This document shows, in pieces, positions 27,459-36,755 of a DNA stretch of 64,000 nt (positions within the stretch are counted from its first letter, which is position 1; each line of letters opens with the position of its first letter). Below the pieces are notes generated by a model, which was not told the DNA's origin, did not search any database, and worked only from the letters and a program-made list of their open reading frames with translations. A program made the translations under genes and the position numbers. Where the stretch lies: assembly GCF_024919275.1 (NCBI RefSeq), contig NZ_JANWGH010000002.1, forward strand, positions 434,001-498,000, in the 5' to 3' direction. The stretch comes from Algoriphagus limi (GTDB lineage Bacteria > Bacteroidota > Bacteroidia > Cytophagales > Cyclobacteriaceae).

Positions 27459-27525
27459 TAGAACTTTACAGCAGCTAAATCCGTTAGGTTTTTGCTACGA
27501 TTACTAAACCAACTCACAGATTACC

Positions 27526-27831
27526 ATGAATACAATTTCTGCAAGGCGATTGACCTATGATTCTAATCGTATGATATTTGCCAAAAATGCGCTTTTAGCC
27601 GTTTTGGTCCTTCTTGTATTTTTTAGCGTCAATGGCTCTCTTTCTATCCAAAACCTAAGAGAGCTGTCCATTTATTTCACCTTCACTCCCATAGCTGCTG
27701 GGATTTCTGGAATAATTTTCAAAAATACAGTTGGCCTCCGTCAATCAACCGGCTTCAAAAAAGTAATGGGTTGGGCAATCGGTTTGCTTGCTTACGGATT
27801 GTTTATTCCACTAGCTTTGGCTTTGGGATAA
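27526..27831 (+). CDS. Small membrane protein, unknown function
   Basis: A 101-residue protein with three hydrophobic segments (about 19-37, 50-68 and 80-100) and a basic N-terminus (ARRLTYDSNRM). No family is recognised. The stop is 3 bases before that of the convergent SIMPL gene. Confidence 0.6.
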   Translation: MNTISARRLTYDSNRMIFAKNALLAVLVLLVFFSVNGSLSIQNLRELSIYFTFTPIAAGISGIIFKNTVGLRQSTGFKKVMGWAIGLLAYGLFIPLALALG

Positions 27832-27834
27832 AAA

Positions 27835-28560
27835 TTAATCGACCTCAAAAACCAGCTTCATGGTAATCGAAGCTGTTTTATTTTTTGAACTGGTATTAAA
27901 TGCACCTCCCCAAGAGTAATCTTCTCCGGAATTTTGCCCGGTAATCTGAAACACACCCATATTGGCTGAAATCAAGTTTCCAAGTTTTGCCCCGGAATTT
28001 TCGGCTATTCGCTCAGCACGAATCCTAGCATCTTCGGTCGCCTTTGCAATCATTTCCAATTTCAAGGATTCAAGCTCAGTATAATAGTAGCGTGGCTGTT
28101 GAGAATAAAAAGCAATTCCCTGATTCAATAGCTCGGTAATTTCCCGGCTGATTTTCTCGACTTTTTCTACCTCCTGTGACTCAATTACAAGAGACTGATC
28201 GAGTTGGTAGCCAGTAAAAGTCTGTCCCATATAGCGCCCATCGCTTGAATAATTCTGCTCGTAGGTAGGATTAGTAGTGACTGCATTGAAGACCAATTGT
28301 TCCTGAGGAATGCCTTTAGAAACCAAATATTGGGTCACTGCCGCCCTATCCTTTTCCAAATTGGCATAGGCAGATTGAATATTTGCGCTGCTTCTGCTGA
28401 AGTTACCTTCCCAAACGATCAAATCTGAGGTGAAATTTTTCTCACCTAAACCAGTCACATTCACTGTTCCCTGAGGGCGATTTCGATTAATCACTGCATA
28501 GCCAAAAATGATAGATGACAGCACAATGGCTATTGCGAAAAGTATTGCATTTGATCTCAT
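27835..28560 (-). CDS. SIMPL domain (DUF541) protein
   Basis: A 241-residue protein with an N-terminal membrane segment (about 5-22, possibly a signal peptide) and a SIMPL/DUF541 domain: VNVTGLGEKNFTSDLIVWEG at the front and KATEDARIRAERIAENSGAKLG at the back. Proteins of this family form periplasmic or outer-membrane-associated oligomers; no reaction is known. The M14 peptidase gene is upstream on the same strand, separated by a 190-base spacer containing an inverted repeat. Confidence 0.82.
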   Translation of the reverse strand: MRSNAILFAIAIVLSSIIFGYAVINRNRPQGTVNVTGLGEKNFTSDLIVWEGNFSRSSANIQSAYANLEKDRAAVTQYLVSKGIPQEQLVFNAVTTNPTYEQNYSSDGRYMGQTFTGYQLDQSLVIESQEVEKVEKISREITELLNQGIAFYSQQPRYYYTELESLKLEMIAKATEDARIRAERIAENSGAKLGNLISANMGVFQITGQNSGEDYSWGGAFNTSSKNKTASITMKLVFEVD

Positions 28561-28603
28561 GGTCGAAAGAGTTAACTAATTAAAGTTATGGATTTTTTGG
28601 AAA

Positions 28604-28732
28604 GAAAAAGTGGCTGTCTCCTAATTGAGCTTTGTCACGCTGAGCGAAGTCGAAACGATGCTAATCAAGCACAAATAGACTTCAACTTTGCTCAGCTTGA
28701 CAAAAAAATGGCTCTTGAGACAGCCTCTTTCA
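28604..28732. repeat. Long imperfect inverted repeat (REP-like element)
   Basis: The left arm (from GAAAAAGTGGCTGTCTC through TTTGTCACGCTGAGCGAAG) is matched, inverted, by the right arm (CTTTGCTCAGCTTGACAAA through GAGACAGCCTCTTTC). Arms are about 50 bases each with several mismatches and a short middle. The core GTCACGCTGAGCGAAGTCGAA belongs to a widespread repetitive motif in Bacteroidota intergenic DNA. Confidence 0.75.
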
Positions 28733-28751
28733 AATTCTAAAACATGAAAAA

Positions 28752-30233
28752 TCAATAAACGCGCTGCTTAATCAACTGATCTTTTGGATTCTCCAGGTCA
28801 ATCAAATAGCCATTAACCACAGCATAGCGAATCGTATTTCCATCGGAAAGGAAAAAGGTAGGGTTTGTTCCGGTTTTCCATCCAAAAGAAAATTTATCAG
28901 TGCTTTGAAGCACCACAATTGGAAGTTGATGCAAATCCCCAGCCTGACCATTTCTAACTTTTGCAGCGATATAACCTGCTTTCAATAATTCCATCGCTTT
29001 ATCAACAGTGATTTCATCCACGGATTCAAAAGCCTGTTCATACACTTTCCCTTCTGTAAACTTCAAGCCTGTTGCGTCCAATTCTTCCAAACCAAAATAA
29101 ACCTGCATGTCACCCAAATCTTCCACATTTCCATTGACAGAATATGTTGGCCCAGCATTGGATTCCCTCCTTCTAATAGCGATGTCCACTGGATAAAACG
29201 ATCCTTCCACAGGAACTTGTACTTCCTGTAAAATCAAATCCATCAATTGGAAACCATTATCTGGTATCTCAAAATATTGATCCACAGTGTAGGCTTCATA
29301 GCCCTTTTTGGCAATCTGATGAAGGGCATTTAGGATTATCATGAAATTGAGCTTGCGGATATATTGCTTCTCGGGATCTCCATTATAACCTCCTGACTCG
29401 ATCAAAATGGTACTGGTTCCCCATTTTTGAATATTATCACCAAAAGCCCTTGGCTCAAATCCATCGTCATATTTCCCAACCTGTCCGGGAATCAATTGCT
29501 GAAGCACTTCATTCATTCCCACGATGGTCTTCATTGCACGGCCACGAACTTCATTGATATCCCGCTCATAATTGTATCCAGGTGCCAAAACAGAGATTGT
29601 AGCCTGCTTAGGGGTATTTTCAACATTGTAATAAATCTGCTGATCATGGAGATTGAATCCGAATTCAGGTTCAAAAGAATCACGAGCTCCCTTCAAAATA
29701 ACAGCCTCTGGTGAAATCTGAGAAATAGCATCCCGGTTAAGATCAATATCCAATGCATTTCTCCGTTTGAATGCTTCTGCCCCATCCGGATTGATCATGG
29801 GAATAAATTTGATTTTTAGATTCACCTTTAAGGTTTGTCGAATTGGATCAAATTCATCTCCTGAAGCTTTCAAAAAGTTGAATAAATCAAACAAGGCAAT
29901 GGTAGCCGTACTTTCATTCCCGTGCATTTGAGACCAAAGCATCACCTTGGTTTCTCCTTGTCCCCAATCCAAAGAAGAAATGCTTCTTCCCTCCACAGAG
30001 TTTCCCAACACTTCAATTTCAAAGGCATCCCCATGCTTTTGAATGAGAGGCTGCAAATCTTCATGCTTAAAACGACGATGAGAAATTGCCTCTTCCAAAA
30101 ACTGTTCATGAGCGCTTTGAAGCGTTTCTAATGGAATAGACTCTGGCGATGTTTTGCTTGCTTGTTCGCATCCATAAGCGAAAAACAAAAACAGGTAGAA
30201 AAGACTAGAAATTGATCTTTTATTTAACTTCAT
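28752..30233 (-). CDS. M14 zinc carboxypeptidase lipoprotein
   Basis: A 493-residue secreted peptidase. The start is placed at 30233 (MKLNKRSISS) because it yields a lipoprotein signal ending FFAYGC; an upstream TTG frame lacks this. The M14 zinc site is QMHGNEST (His, Glu), the third ligand is probably in FNLHDQQ, and the catalytic Glu is in LIESGGY. The C-terminal 150 residues form an extra beta-rich part. It is divergent from the dipeptide epimerase gene, and the two could serve peptide scavenging together, though this is inference. Confidence 0.88.
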   Translation of the reverse strand: MKLNKRSISSLFYLFLFFAYGCEQASKTSPESIPLETLQSAHEQFLEEAISHRRFKHEDLQPLIQKHGDAFEIEVLGNSVEGRSISSLDWGQGETKVMLWSQMHGNESTATIALFDLFNFLKASGDEFDPIRQTLKVNLKIKFIPMINPDGAEAFKRRNALDIDLNRDAISQISPEAVILKGARDSFEPEFGFNLHDQQIYYNVENTPKQATISVLAPGYNYERDINEVRGRAMKTIVGMNEVLQQLIPGQVGKYDDGFEPRAFGDNIQKWGTSTILIESGGYNGDPEKQYIRKLNFMIILNALHQIAKKGYEAYTVDQYFEIPDNGFQLMDLILQEVQVPVEGSFYPVDIAIRRRESNAGPTYSVNGNVEDLGDMQVYFGLEELDATGLKFTEGKVYEQAFESVDEITVDKAMELLKAGYIAAKVRNGQAGDLHQLPIVVLQSTDKFSFGWKTGTNPTFFLSDGNTIRYAVVNGYLIDLENPKDQLIKQRVY

Positions 30234-30323
30234 CTTTTGAAAATCAATAGTGTGGTTTCGGGTAAAACTAAGCAAATCACCAGAAAAAAACAGCCAAACG
30301 CCCAATATCCCAGCGACTATTCT

Positions 30324-31334
30324 ATGAAGCTATCTTATCAGGTCTATGACCTTCCTTTGAAACACAGATTTACCATTGCGCACCAAAGCCGAGAAGTACA
30401 AGACACCCTGATTGTGAAATTGGAAGAAGACGGAATTGAAGGTCTAGGCGAAGCAACGAGTAATCCCTATTACTGGGTAACTGTCGAGGGAATGCAAAAA
30501 AGTCTAGATCAATTCAGGTCTGTATTTGAAAAGAGTGATTGGAATCACCCCTCCGAACTTTGGGAACTTGGAAAATCTCATTTTAAGGAGGATGCTTTTG
30601 CCCAATGTGCCTTGGATATGGCAGCTTGGGACCTTTTTGCCAAAAAGAAAGGCAAAAAACTCTACGAAGTTTTGGGCTTGAATCCAGAACGAATTCCTAT
30701 CAGTAATTATACCATTGGAATTGATACAGTAGAAAAAATGGTCGCCAAAATGAAGGAAGTGGATTGGCCGATTTATAAAATCAAGTTGGGAACAGAAAAT
30801 GACTTGGACATTGTCCGGGCTCTTAGAAAAGAAACTGATGCCATTTTCCGAATTGATGCCAATTGTGCATGGACTGCAGAGCAAGCAATTAGAAACTCAG
30901 AAGAACTGTCCAAGCTTGAAGTGGAATTTATGGAACAACCTCTTCCTAGAGAAGATTGGGAAGGAATGAAAGAAGTATACCAACATTCCAAACTTCCTGT
31001 CATGGCAGATGAAAGTTGTATGGTAGAATCAGATGTGAAACGATGCCATGGACTATTCCATGCCATCAACGTGAAATTGGTGAAGGCAGGCGGGATTACT
31101 CCTGGGCTTCGAATGATTCAGGAAGCAAAATCCCTGGGAATGAAAACCATGGTTGGTTGTATGACAGAATCCTCTGTTGGGATTTCGGCTATTGCTCATT
31201 TAGCACCTTTATTGGATTATGTGGATATGGATGGAGCACTTTTGCTGGCAAAAGATCCTGCAGAGGGCGTAATCGTAACTTCCTCCGGAGTAGAATTTCC
31301 AAACCGTTCTGGGATAGGCGCAATTTTGAAATAA
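30324..31334 (+). CDS. Dipeptide (L-Ala-D/L-Glu) epimerase
   Basis: Enolase-superfamily enzyme of 336 residues, most likely converting L-Ala-D-Glu to L-Ala-L-Glu during murein recycling. Catalytic pieces are the KxK pair in YKIKLGTE, metal ligands in RIDANCAW, FMEQPL and MADES, and the second-side lysine in NVKLVKAGG. The GCMTESS segment is typical of the dipeptide epimerase group. The ATG at 30324 starts the capping domain correctly (MKLSYQVYDLPLKHRF). Related muconate or o-succinylbenzoate enzymes are less likely. Confidence 0.88.
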   Translation: MKLSYQVYDLPLKHRFTIAHQSREVQDTLIVKLEEDGIEGLGEATSNPYYWVTVEGMQKSLDQFRSVFEKSDWNHPSELWELGKSHFKEDAFAQCALDMAAWDLFAKKKGKKLYEVLGLNPERIPISNYTIGIDTVEKMVAKMKEVDWPIYKIKLGTENDLDIVRALRKETDAIFRIDANCAWTAEQAIRNSEELSKLEVEFMEQPLPREDWEGMKEVYQHSKLPVMADESCMVESDVKRCHGLFHAINVKLVKAGGITPGLRMIQEAKSLGMKTMVGCMTESSVGISAIAHLAPLLDYVDMDGALLLAKDPAEGVIVTSSGVEFPNRSGIGAILK

Positions 31335-31361
31335 AAAAGCTGGACAAAAGTCCGGCGAAAA

Positions 31362-32057
31362 TTAATCTTCTGTTACAATCAGCTTAAAGCCTTCTCCGTG
31401 TACTGTGATGATTTGAACCTTCGGGTCATCCTTGAGGATTTTTCGAATTTTACTCAGGTACACATCCATACTTCGTGCATTGAAATAGCTGTCATCTCCC
31501 CAAATTTGCTTCAGTGCATGACTTCGATTTACCAATCGGTTCATCTCTGAAGCCAAAAGACGAAGCAATTCATTTTCCTTAGAAGTCAACTTGTGAGGTC
31601 CTTTTGGTCCTTCCAATAATTGCTTATCGTAATGGAGCTCAAAGCCACCAAACTTATAAACTTTCAACGGCGCAGTCTCCTGTCCTTTTTGCGTTCTTCT
31701 TAGAATCGCATTAACCCGAAGAAGAAGTTCTTCCATGCTAAATGGCTTAGTCAAATAATCATCGGCTCCGATTTTAAGACCTTCGATGACATCTTCCTTT
31801 TGGTTTTTGGCCGTCAAAAAGAGAATAGGTAGATCTTCCTGAACCTTCTTGATCTCCTTTGCCAGGGTAAAACCATCCTTCTTTGGCATCATGATATCCA
31901 AAAGACACAGGTCGTATTTGTCTTTTTTAAACTTGCTCCAGCCTTCTTCCCCGTCACGGCATAGGGTTGGCTCATAGCCTTTCATTTCTAAATATTCCTT
32001 TAAGATATCTCCCAAATTAGGGTCATCTTCTACGACTAATAATCTTGCTTTGCTCAT
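31362..32057 (-). CDS. OmpR-family response regulator (RprY-like)
   Basis: A 231-residue regulator. The receiver has acidic residues 10-12 (VEDD), phospho-acceptor Asp54 (LLDIMMP) and Lys in YLTKPFS. The C-terminal winged helix runs from LTSKENELLRLLA to DVYLSKIRKIL. Its start overlaps the kinase stop by 4 bases. In domain layout and length the pair resembles Bacteroides RprX/RprY. Confidence 0.94.
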   Translation of the reverse strand: MSKARLLVVEDDPNLGDILKEYLEMKGYEPTLCRDGEEGWSKFKKDKYDLCLLDIMMPKKDGFTLAKEIKKVQEDLPILFLTAKNQKEDVIEGLKIGADDYLTKPFSMEELLLRVNAILRRTQKGQETAPLKVYKFGGFELHYDKQLLEGPKGPHKLTSKENELLRLLASEMNRLVNRSHALKQIWGDDSYFNARSMDVYLSKIRKILKDDPKVQIITVHGEGFKLIVTED

Positions 32058-33772
32058 TTTCTTTTTGGTAAGTTAATGGTAAAGGTACTTCCTTTCCCAA
32101 GTTCACTTTTGACGGAAATACCGCCTTTATGGGCTTCCAACATGGTTTTGACATAGGAAAGACCAAGGCCGAATCCTTTTACATCATGAAGGTTTCCCGT
32201 AGGAACCCGGTAGAATTTATCGAAAATTTTCCGCTGAGCATCCTTGCTAAGGCCGATCCCCTGATCCTGTATACTAATCAAAATCTGGTCCTCTTCCTCC
32301 CATGCTCGAACGGTAATCATTGGTTTCTCCGGTGAGTACTTATTGGCATTATCCAATAGGTTATTGAAAATATGGCTTATGTGAAAACGGTCTGCTTGAA
32401 TGACCGTATGCTGAAGTTCATTTTCAAAAACCAATTCACCTTCTCTTTTTTCAATTTGCAAACTGAAATGATCTACTGCATCAGCCAATAACTCTGAAAG
32501 ATCAACTTCCTCCAGTTTGAGTTTGAAATCCTGTTTATCCAATGCGGCAGCCTGTAATACATTTTCAACCTGCGCGACCAAACGTTTATTTTCATCTTTA
32601 ATGATACCCAGATATCGGTCTCTGAATTTATCCTGGGTGGAAAGTTCAGGATCCTGCAATGCCTCTACCGCCAAACTCACCGTCGCAAGAGGTGTCTTGA
32701 ACTCATGTGTCATGTTGTTGATAAAATCATTCTTGGTGTCGGAAAGAGCCTTTTGCTTAAAAATCACCCGAATGGCATAAATAAAACACCAGATAATTAC
32801 TCCTATAAAAAGGATGGAAGAGCTGATTGGCAACCAAACTTGGCGGATCACATGCTGTGTCTTTTCGGGGAAAAAGATGTACAGATAATTTTCCTTTCCC
32901 AAAATATCCCGTGGGAAGAGCTTGGCTTGCGTTCCATATTGAACCAATCGAAAAGGCTGGTCCACCTTCCCAATAGGCATCAAAAGGCCATCATCTTGAA
33001 GAATTCCTAATTCAAAATCCTCCATAATCCCTCGCTCAAGCAGGTTACTTTTCACCAGTTTCCGCACATTGGTCGTATCGAGCCTTTCCAAAATTTCCTT
33101 CTGCCCTTCAGCCATTTCTTCCCATGCCTTGTTCATAAGATCAATCTTCAAATTGGCACGACGAATCTTATCAATAGCTTCAGCAGATATGGCTGGCTCG
33201 TAATCCATTACTGGATTAGGAAGTACTCCAGAACCTCTTGAAAAGGAAAAGACCTCTACTCTACTTAAATACTCCAATTGCCGTTCTTTTTCCTCCAACA
33301 GAATAGCCATCTCATCGGGAGTAAAAATAGAAGATGCCACCTCTGGAGTCATGTAAGCAAAAAATTGCTCCAATTCCTCCAATAAACTCAGATCAATCCC
33401 TCGAACTTCAAGCATCCGCTTAAACCGTGTACTCACCTGAGGAACCGCGGCCATTTCTAAGGTATCTACGATGGAAGTACTCGGACGAATGCGGGGTCTT
33501 GGTCTGATTTCGTCAATATTGATAGGCTCGATTTTTTCAAAAAGTGATTCCTGTAGGACTGGATCACGCATGAGCTGCCCCAATAAAAAATCACTGGTTT
33601 CCCCTTTTTCGATTTGATCTACAGCACCCGCCAATGCCTGATACACTTCCTGATCAAATCGCTCCTGATTAATCCTAATAGCATTGCTCACCCAATAATA
33701 TTGGAAGCCCATAAGCCCCAAACTGGCCACGGACATCAATACAATAATCAGGGTGATTTTATTTTTGGACAT
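32054..33772 (-). CDS. Two-component sensor histidine kinase (RprX-like)
   Basis: A 572-residue inner-membrane kinase. A first helix at about 7-26 and a second near 318-338 bound a large periplasmic domain of about 290 residues with no recognised fold. The HisKA motif is NNMTHEFKTPLATVS, and the HATPase shows NNLLDNANKYS, DQGIGLSKDAQ and GFGLGLSYV. It is translationally coupled to the OmpR-type regulator downstream. The signal is unknown. Confidence 0.94.
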   Translation of the reverse strand: MSKNKITLIIVLMSVASLGLMGFQYYWVSNAIRINQERFDQEVYQALAGAVDQIEKGETSDFLLGQLMRDPVLQESLFEKIEPINIDEIRPRPRIRPSTSIVDTLEMAAVPQVSTRFKRMLEVRGIDLSLLEELEQFFAYMTPEVASSIFTPDEMAILLEEKERQLEYLSRVEVFSFSRGSGVLPNPVMDYEPAISAEAIDKIRRANLKIDLMNKAWEEMAEGQKEILERLDTTNVRKLVKSNLLERGIMEDFELGILQDDGLLMPIGKVDQPFRLVQYGTQAKLFPRDILGKENYLYIFFPEKTQHVIRQVWLPISSSILFIGVIIWCFIYAIRVIFKQKALSDTKNDFINNMTHEFKTPLATVSLAVEALQDPELSTQDKFRDRYLGIIKDENKRLVAQVENVLQAAALDKQDFKLKLEEVDLSELLADAVDHFSLQIEKREGELVFENELQHTVIQADRFHISHIFNNLLDNANKYSPEKPMITVRAWEEEDQILISIQDQGIGLSKDAQRKIFDKFYRVPTGNLHDVKGFGLGLSYVKTMLEAHKGGISVKSELGKGSTFTINLPKRK

Positions 33773-33901
33773 AGTACAAATTTACGCCCTTTGAATAGGG
33801 AGGATTAATCCTTAACAATATTTAACCGGCAGACAATCAAGGACAAGTCTTTTTCGAAACCAATTTGGAAAATCAATCAGGGAAAAGCCTTGATTCATTC
33901 G

Positions 33902-33929
33902 TTGCTTGGATGGATGATCCCTATCTTTG
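33902..33929 (+). promoter_or_regulatory. Promoter of lysA
   Basis: TTG (33902-33904), 17-base spacer, TATCTTTG (33922-33929); ATG at 33947. Confidence 0.65.
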
Positions 33930-33946
33930 GGGGCAAATTTCAGACC

Positions 33947-35179
33947 ATGAATTTAAACCAACATCCTTCCGAGATTCAGGGAGTAAGCCTAGAGTCTATT
34001 GCTCGAGAATTCGGGCTGCCACTTTATGTTTATGATGGAGAAAAAATCGTCAGTCAAATCCGTTCCATTCAAAGGGCATTTTCCGATGTTCCTTTAAAGA
34101 TAAAGTATGCTACCAAGGCACTTTCCAATATTTCTGTTTTAAAGCTCATCCGAAATGCTGGAGCAGGAATTGATGCTGTCTCCATTGAGGAAGTGAAACT
34201 TGGGATAATAGCGGGATTTGATCCAGCAGAGATTATGTACACTCCTAGCGGAGTCTCATTTTCTGAGGTTCAGGAAGCAGTAGAGCTGGGGGTCATGGTC
34301 AATTTGGACAGCATCCCATTGATGAAGCAATTTGGGGAGCAATACGGAAACCAAGTTCCAGCCTGCATTCGAATTAATCCACACATTTTGGCGGGAGGAA
34401 ATGCGAAAATTTCTGTCGGCCATAAGCATAGCAAATTTGGAATTTCTATTGAACAGCTTCCGGAAATCATTGCTACAGTTGCTGCCTATGATCTGAATAT
34501 CGCAGGACTTCATGTGCATACAGGTTCCGATATTTTAGATGCTGAGATTTTCCTTAGGGGAGCGAATGTGCTATTTGAAGCTGCAAAAAATTTCCCTGAC
34601 CTGCGATTTATTGATTGCGGAGGAGGATTTAAGGTAGCCTATAAAGCTGGAGATCCGGCTACGGATATTCAGGAGGTAGGAGAAAAGGTCTCCAAAGCCT
34701 TTCAGGATTTTTGTAAGGAGTATGGGCGCTCCTTAGAACTTTGGTTGGAGCCTGGTAAATTTTTGGTTAGTGAATCGGGATACTTTTTGGTTGAGGCGAA
34801 TGTGGTCAAAGAAACCCCAACGATCACCTTTGTCGGCGTGGACTCAGGATTGAACCATTTAATCCGTCCAATGCTCTATGATGCCTATCATGATGTTTAC
34901 AACCTGAGCAATCCTAAAGGCGAGGACCAAAACTATCATGTGGTGGGTTACATCTGTGAAACAGATACGCTTGCCGCTGATCGAAGTTTACCGGAGGTAA
35001 GACAAGGAGATATTCTCGTGATCAAGAATGCTGGGGCCTACGGTTTTAGCATGGCTTCCAATTACAATTCCAGGCTAAGACCTGCTGAGGTTTTAGTATG
35101 GAAAGGAAAAGCACATTTAATCCGAAAGCGTGAAAGCTTTGATGATTTGGTAAGAAATCAAATACAGTTAGAGTTTTAG
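33947..35179 (+). CDS. lysA: Diaminopimelate decarboxylase
   Basis: Last step of lysine synthesis, decarboxylating meso-DAP with PLP. The 410 residues start at the ATG at 33947; a longer frame would overlap the promoter. PLP lysine is in KYATKALSN, the barrel motif HVHTGSD (with PLP-contact His) and the glycine loop DCGGGFKV are present, and the C-terminal domain has the YICETDTLA segment with the partner-chain Cys. It is monocistronic. Confidence 0.95.
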   Translation: MNLNQHPSEIQGVSLESIAREFGLPLYVYDGEKIVSQIRSIQRAFSDVPLKIKYATKALSNISVLKLIRNAGAGIDAVSIEEVKLGIIAGFDPAEIMYTPSGVSFSEVQEAVELGVMVNLDSIPLMKQFGEQYGNQVPACIRINPHILAGGNAKISVGHKHSKFGISIEQLPEIIATVAAYDLNIAGLHVHTGSDILDAEIFLRGANVLFEAAKNFPDLRFIDCGGGFKVAYKAGDPATDIQEVGEKVSKAFQDFCKEYGRSLELWLEPGKFLVSESGYFLVEANVVKETPTITFVGVDSGLNHLIRPMLYDAYHDVYNLSNPKGEDQNYHVVGYICETDTLAADRSLPEVRQGDILVIKNAGAYGFSMASNYNSRLRPAEVLVWKGKAHLIRKRESFDDLVRNQIQLEF

Positions 35180-35364
35180 GCAAAAAGCCCAAAAACGTTG
35201 ATTTGGTATAGTTATTGAATAAAAGAACCTCAACATTTATAAATAGGCAAGAAACAAATCTGATTGATCGCCCCAATCATAAGCCCTAGTAGTTTCTAGT
35301 CTTTGTTGAATTTAATTTGGCTTGATTATCAGGCAACTATACCTTTGTCAAAGAGGGGAGAGTT

Positions 35365-36396
35365 ATGTTGAAGAAAATTTTTGGAGCGGTTGTATTGATA
35401 GGGCTTAGCTTTTTTAGCAAAGCTCAGGATGTACAATATTCTCAATTTTATGCTGCCCCACTTTACCTCAACCCTGCACTTACAGGAGCTTCCGAACTTA
35501 CTCGCATTGGGGTAAATTACCGAAACCAATGGCCGGGATTGGATCATAGCTTCAATTCTTACTCTTTTTATATAGACCATTACGTCTTTGATTACAATTC
35601 TGGAATTGGGTTGATATTCAACGGAAATCGCGAAAGCATGGCCAATCTCGCCACCAATGAAGTTGGCCTTTCCTATGCCTATAAACTGCAACTTGGAGAG
35701 GATACCTTCTTTCGATTTGGAGGTCAGGCAAGTTATATGCAGCGGGACGCTTTTTTCTCGGACTTAGTATTTGGGACCCAAATTGATATCATCAATGGAA
35801 ATATCGGAGTGATTACCGATGAATTAGATGGGATTCCCATTGATAGCCGATATAGTTTCTTTGATTTCGCTGTTGGGGGAATGTTTTATACCAAAAACTT
35901 TTGGCTTGGAGCATCAGCTCATCATTTGGGAGAGCCGAATGTGAGTTTTGTAGAGGGGCAAATTTCAGAGCTACCTATGAAAATTTCAGCTCAGGGGGGA
36001 GTCAAATTTGACCTGACTGGAGGTAGAAGGGATTATTTCACCCACGCCTACCAGGAACGGGCTATTTCATTTGCCTTCAATTACAAACAACAAGATCCCT
36101 TCAATCAGCTAGATATTGGAACACAGCTCTACTTGGATCCTTTAGTTTTGGGACTTTGGTATAGAGGCTTACCCACCAAGAATTCTCTTCCAAACAATGA
36201 AGCAGTGATAGCCTTAGTAGGTGTATCACTCCCTACGGGATTGGACATTGGTTATTCCTTTGATTATACTGTATCTAAACTGGGAATGCGTAACTCTGGT
36301 GGGGCTCATGAGATCTCTGTTACCTACAGATTCCTATGGGGAGACCCTAAAAGCAGAAATCAAAGAGCCAGAACAATTCCTTGTTTCCGCTATTAA
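35365..36396 (+). CDS. PorP/SprF family outer-membrane protein (first copy)
   Basis: A 343-residue outer-membrane protein with a signal peptide (ending FFSKAQ) followed by the family hallmark DVQYSQFYAAPLYLNPALTG and a string of amphipathic beta strands. PorP/SprF proteins work with the type IX secretion system and anchor or help export type-B substrates such as SprB. The second copy at 38819 is clearly homologous throughout; the SprB-repeat protein lies between them. It has its own terminator. Confidence 0.92.
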   Translation: MLKKIFGAVVLIGLSFFSKAQDVQYSQFYAAPLYLNPALTGASELTRIGVNYRNQWPGLDHSFNSYSFYIDHYVFDYNSGIGLIFNGNRESMANLATNEVGLSYAYKLQLGEDTFFRFGGQASYMQRDAFFSDLVFGTQIDIINGNIGVITDELDGIPIDSRYSFFDFAVGGMFYTKNFWLGASAHHLGEPNVSFVEGQISELPMKISAQGGVKFDLTGGRRDYFTHAYQERAISFAFNYKQQDPFNQLDIGTQLYLDPLVLGLWYRGLPTKNSLPNNEAVIALVGVSLPTGLDIGYSFDYTVSKLGMRNSGGAHEISVTYRFLWGDPKSRNQRARTIPCFRY

Positions 36397-36755
36397 TTTG
36401 GCAAAATCGACTCCTCACAGAAAAAAATTTTAAAATTTTTTCAAATTTTTATTCAGGCCTGATTTTCAGGCCTTTTTCATTTCATACCTAGAAAAAAGTT
36501 TCACTTCCCTTCTTTTTTGAACAATAGTACATTTTTAAGAAAAATGATAAAATTCTAAGCTGCATTTCATTTTCGGACAGCATTTCAAAATACTTGACAA
36601 TTAGAATTTTTAAGCTATTTTTCATCGAATTGATTGATTTTATAGAATATCATTTTGCTGTATATGATTTACAAAAAATAATATTCTAAAAAATGAAATA
36701 CAAAAACTTCGATTTATAAGGCAAAATTACCCTTCTGAAAATTAGTACTGTTCCC
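36397..36755. other. AT-rich spacer between porP and the SprB-repeat gene
   Basis: Apart from the porP terminator, the 359 bases hold only A/T-rich sequence with long A runs. No ORF or RNA gene was seen, and no clean promoter could be picked, though one must precede 36756. Confidence 0.5.
36455..36478 (+). terminator. Terminator of the first porP gene
   Basis: AGGCCTGA, TTT loop, TCAGGCCT, followed by TTTT. Confidence 0.85.
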
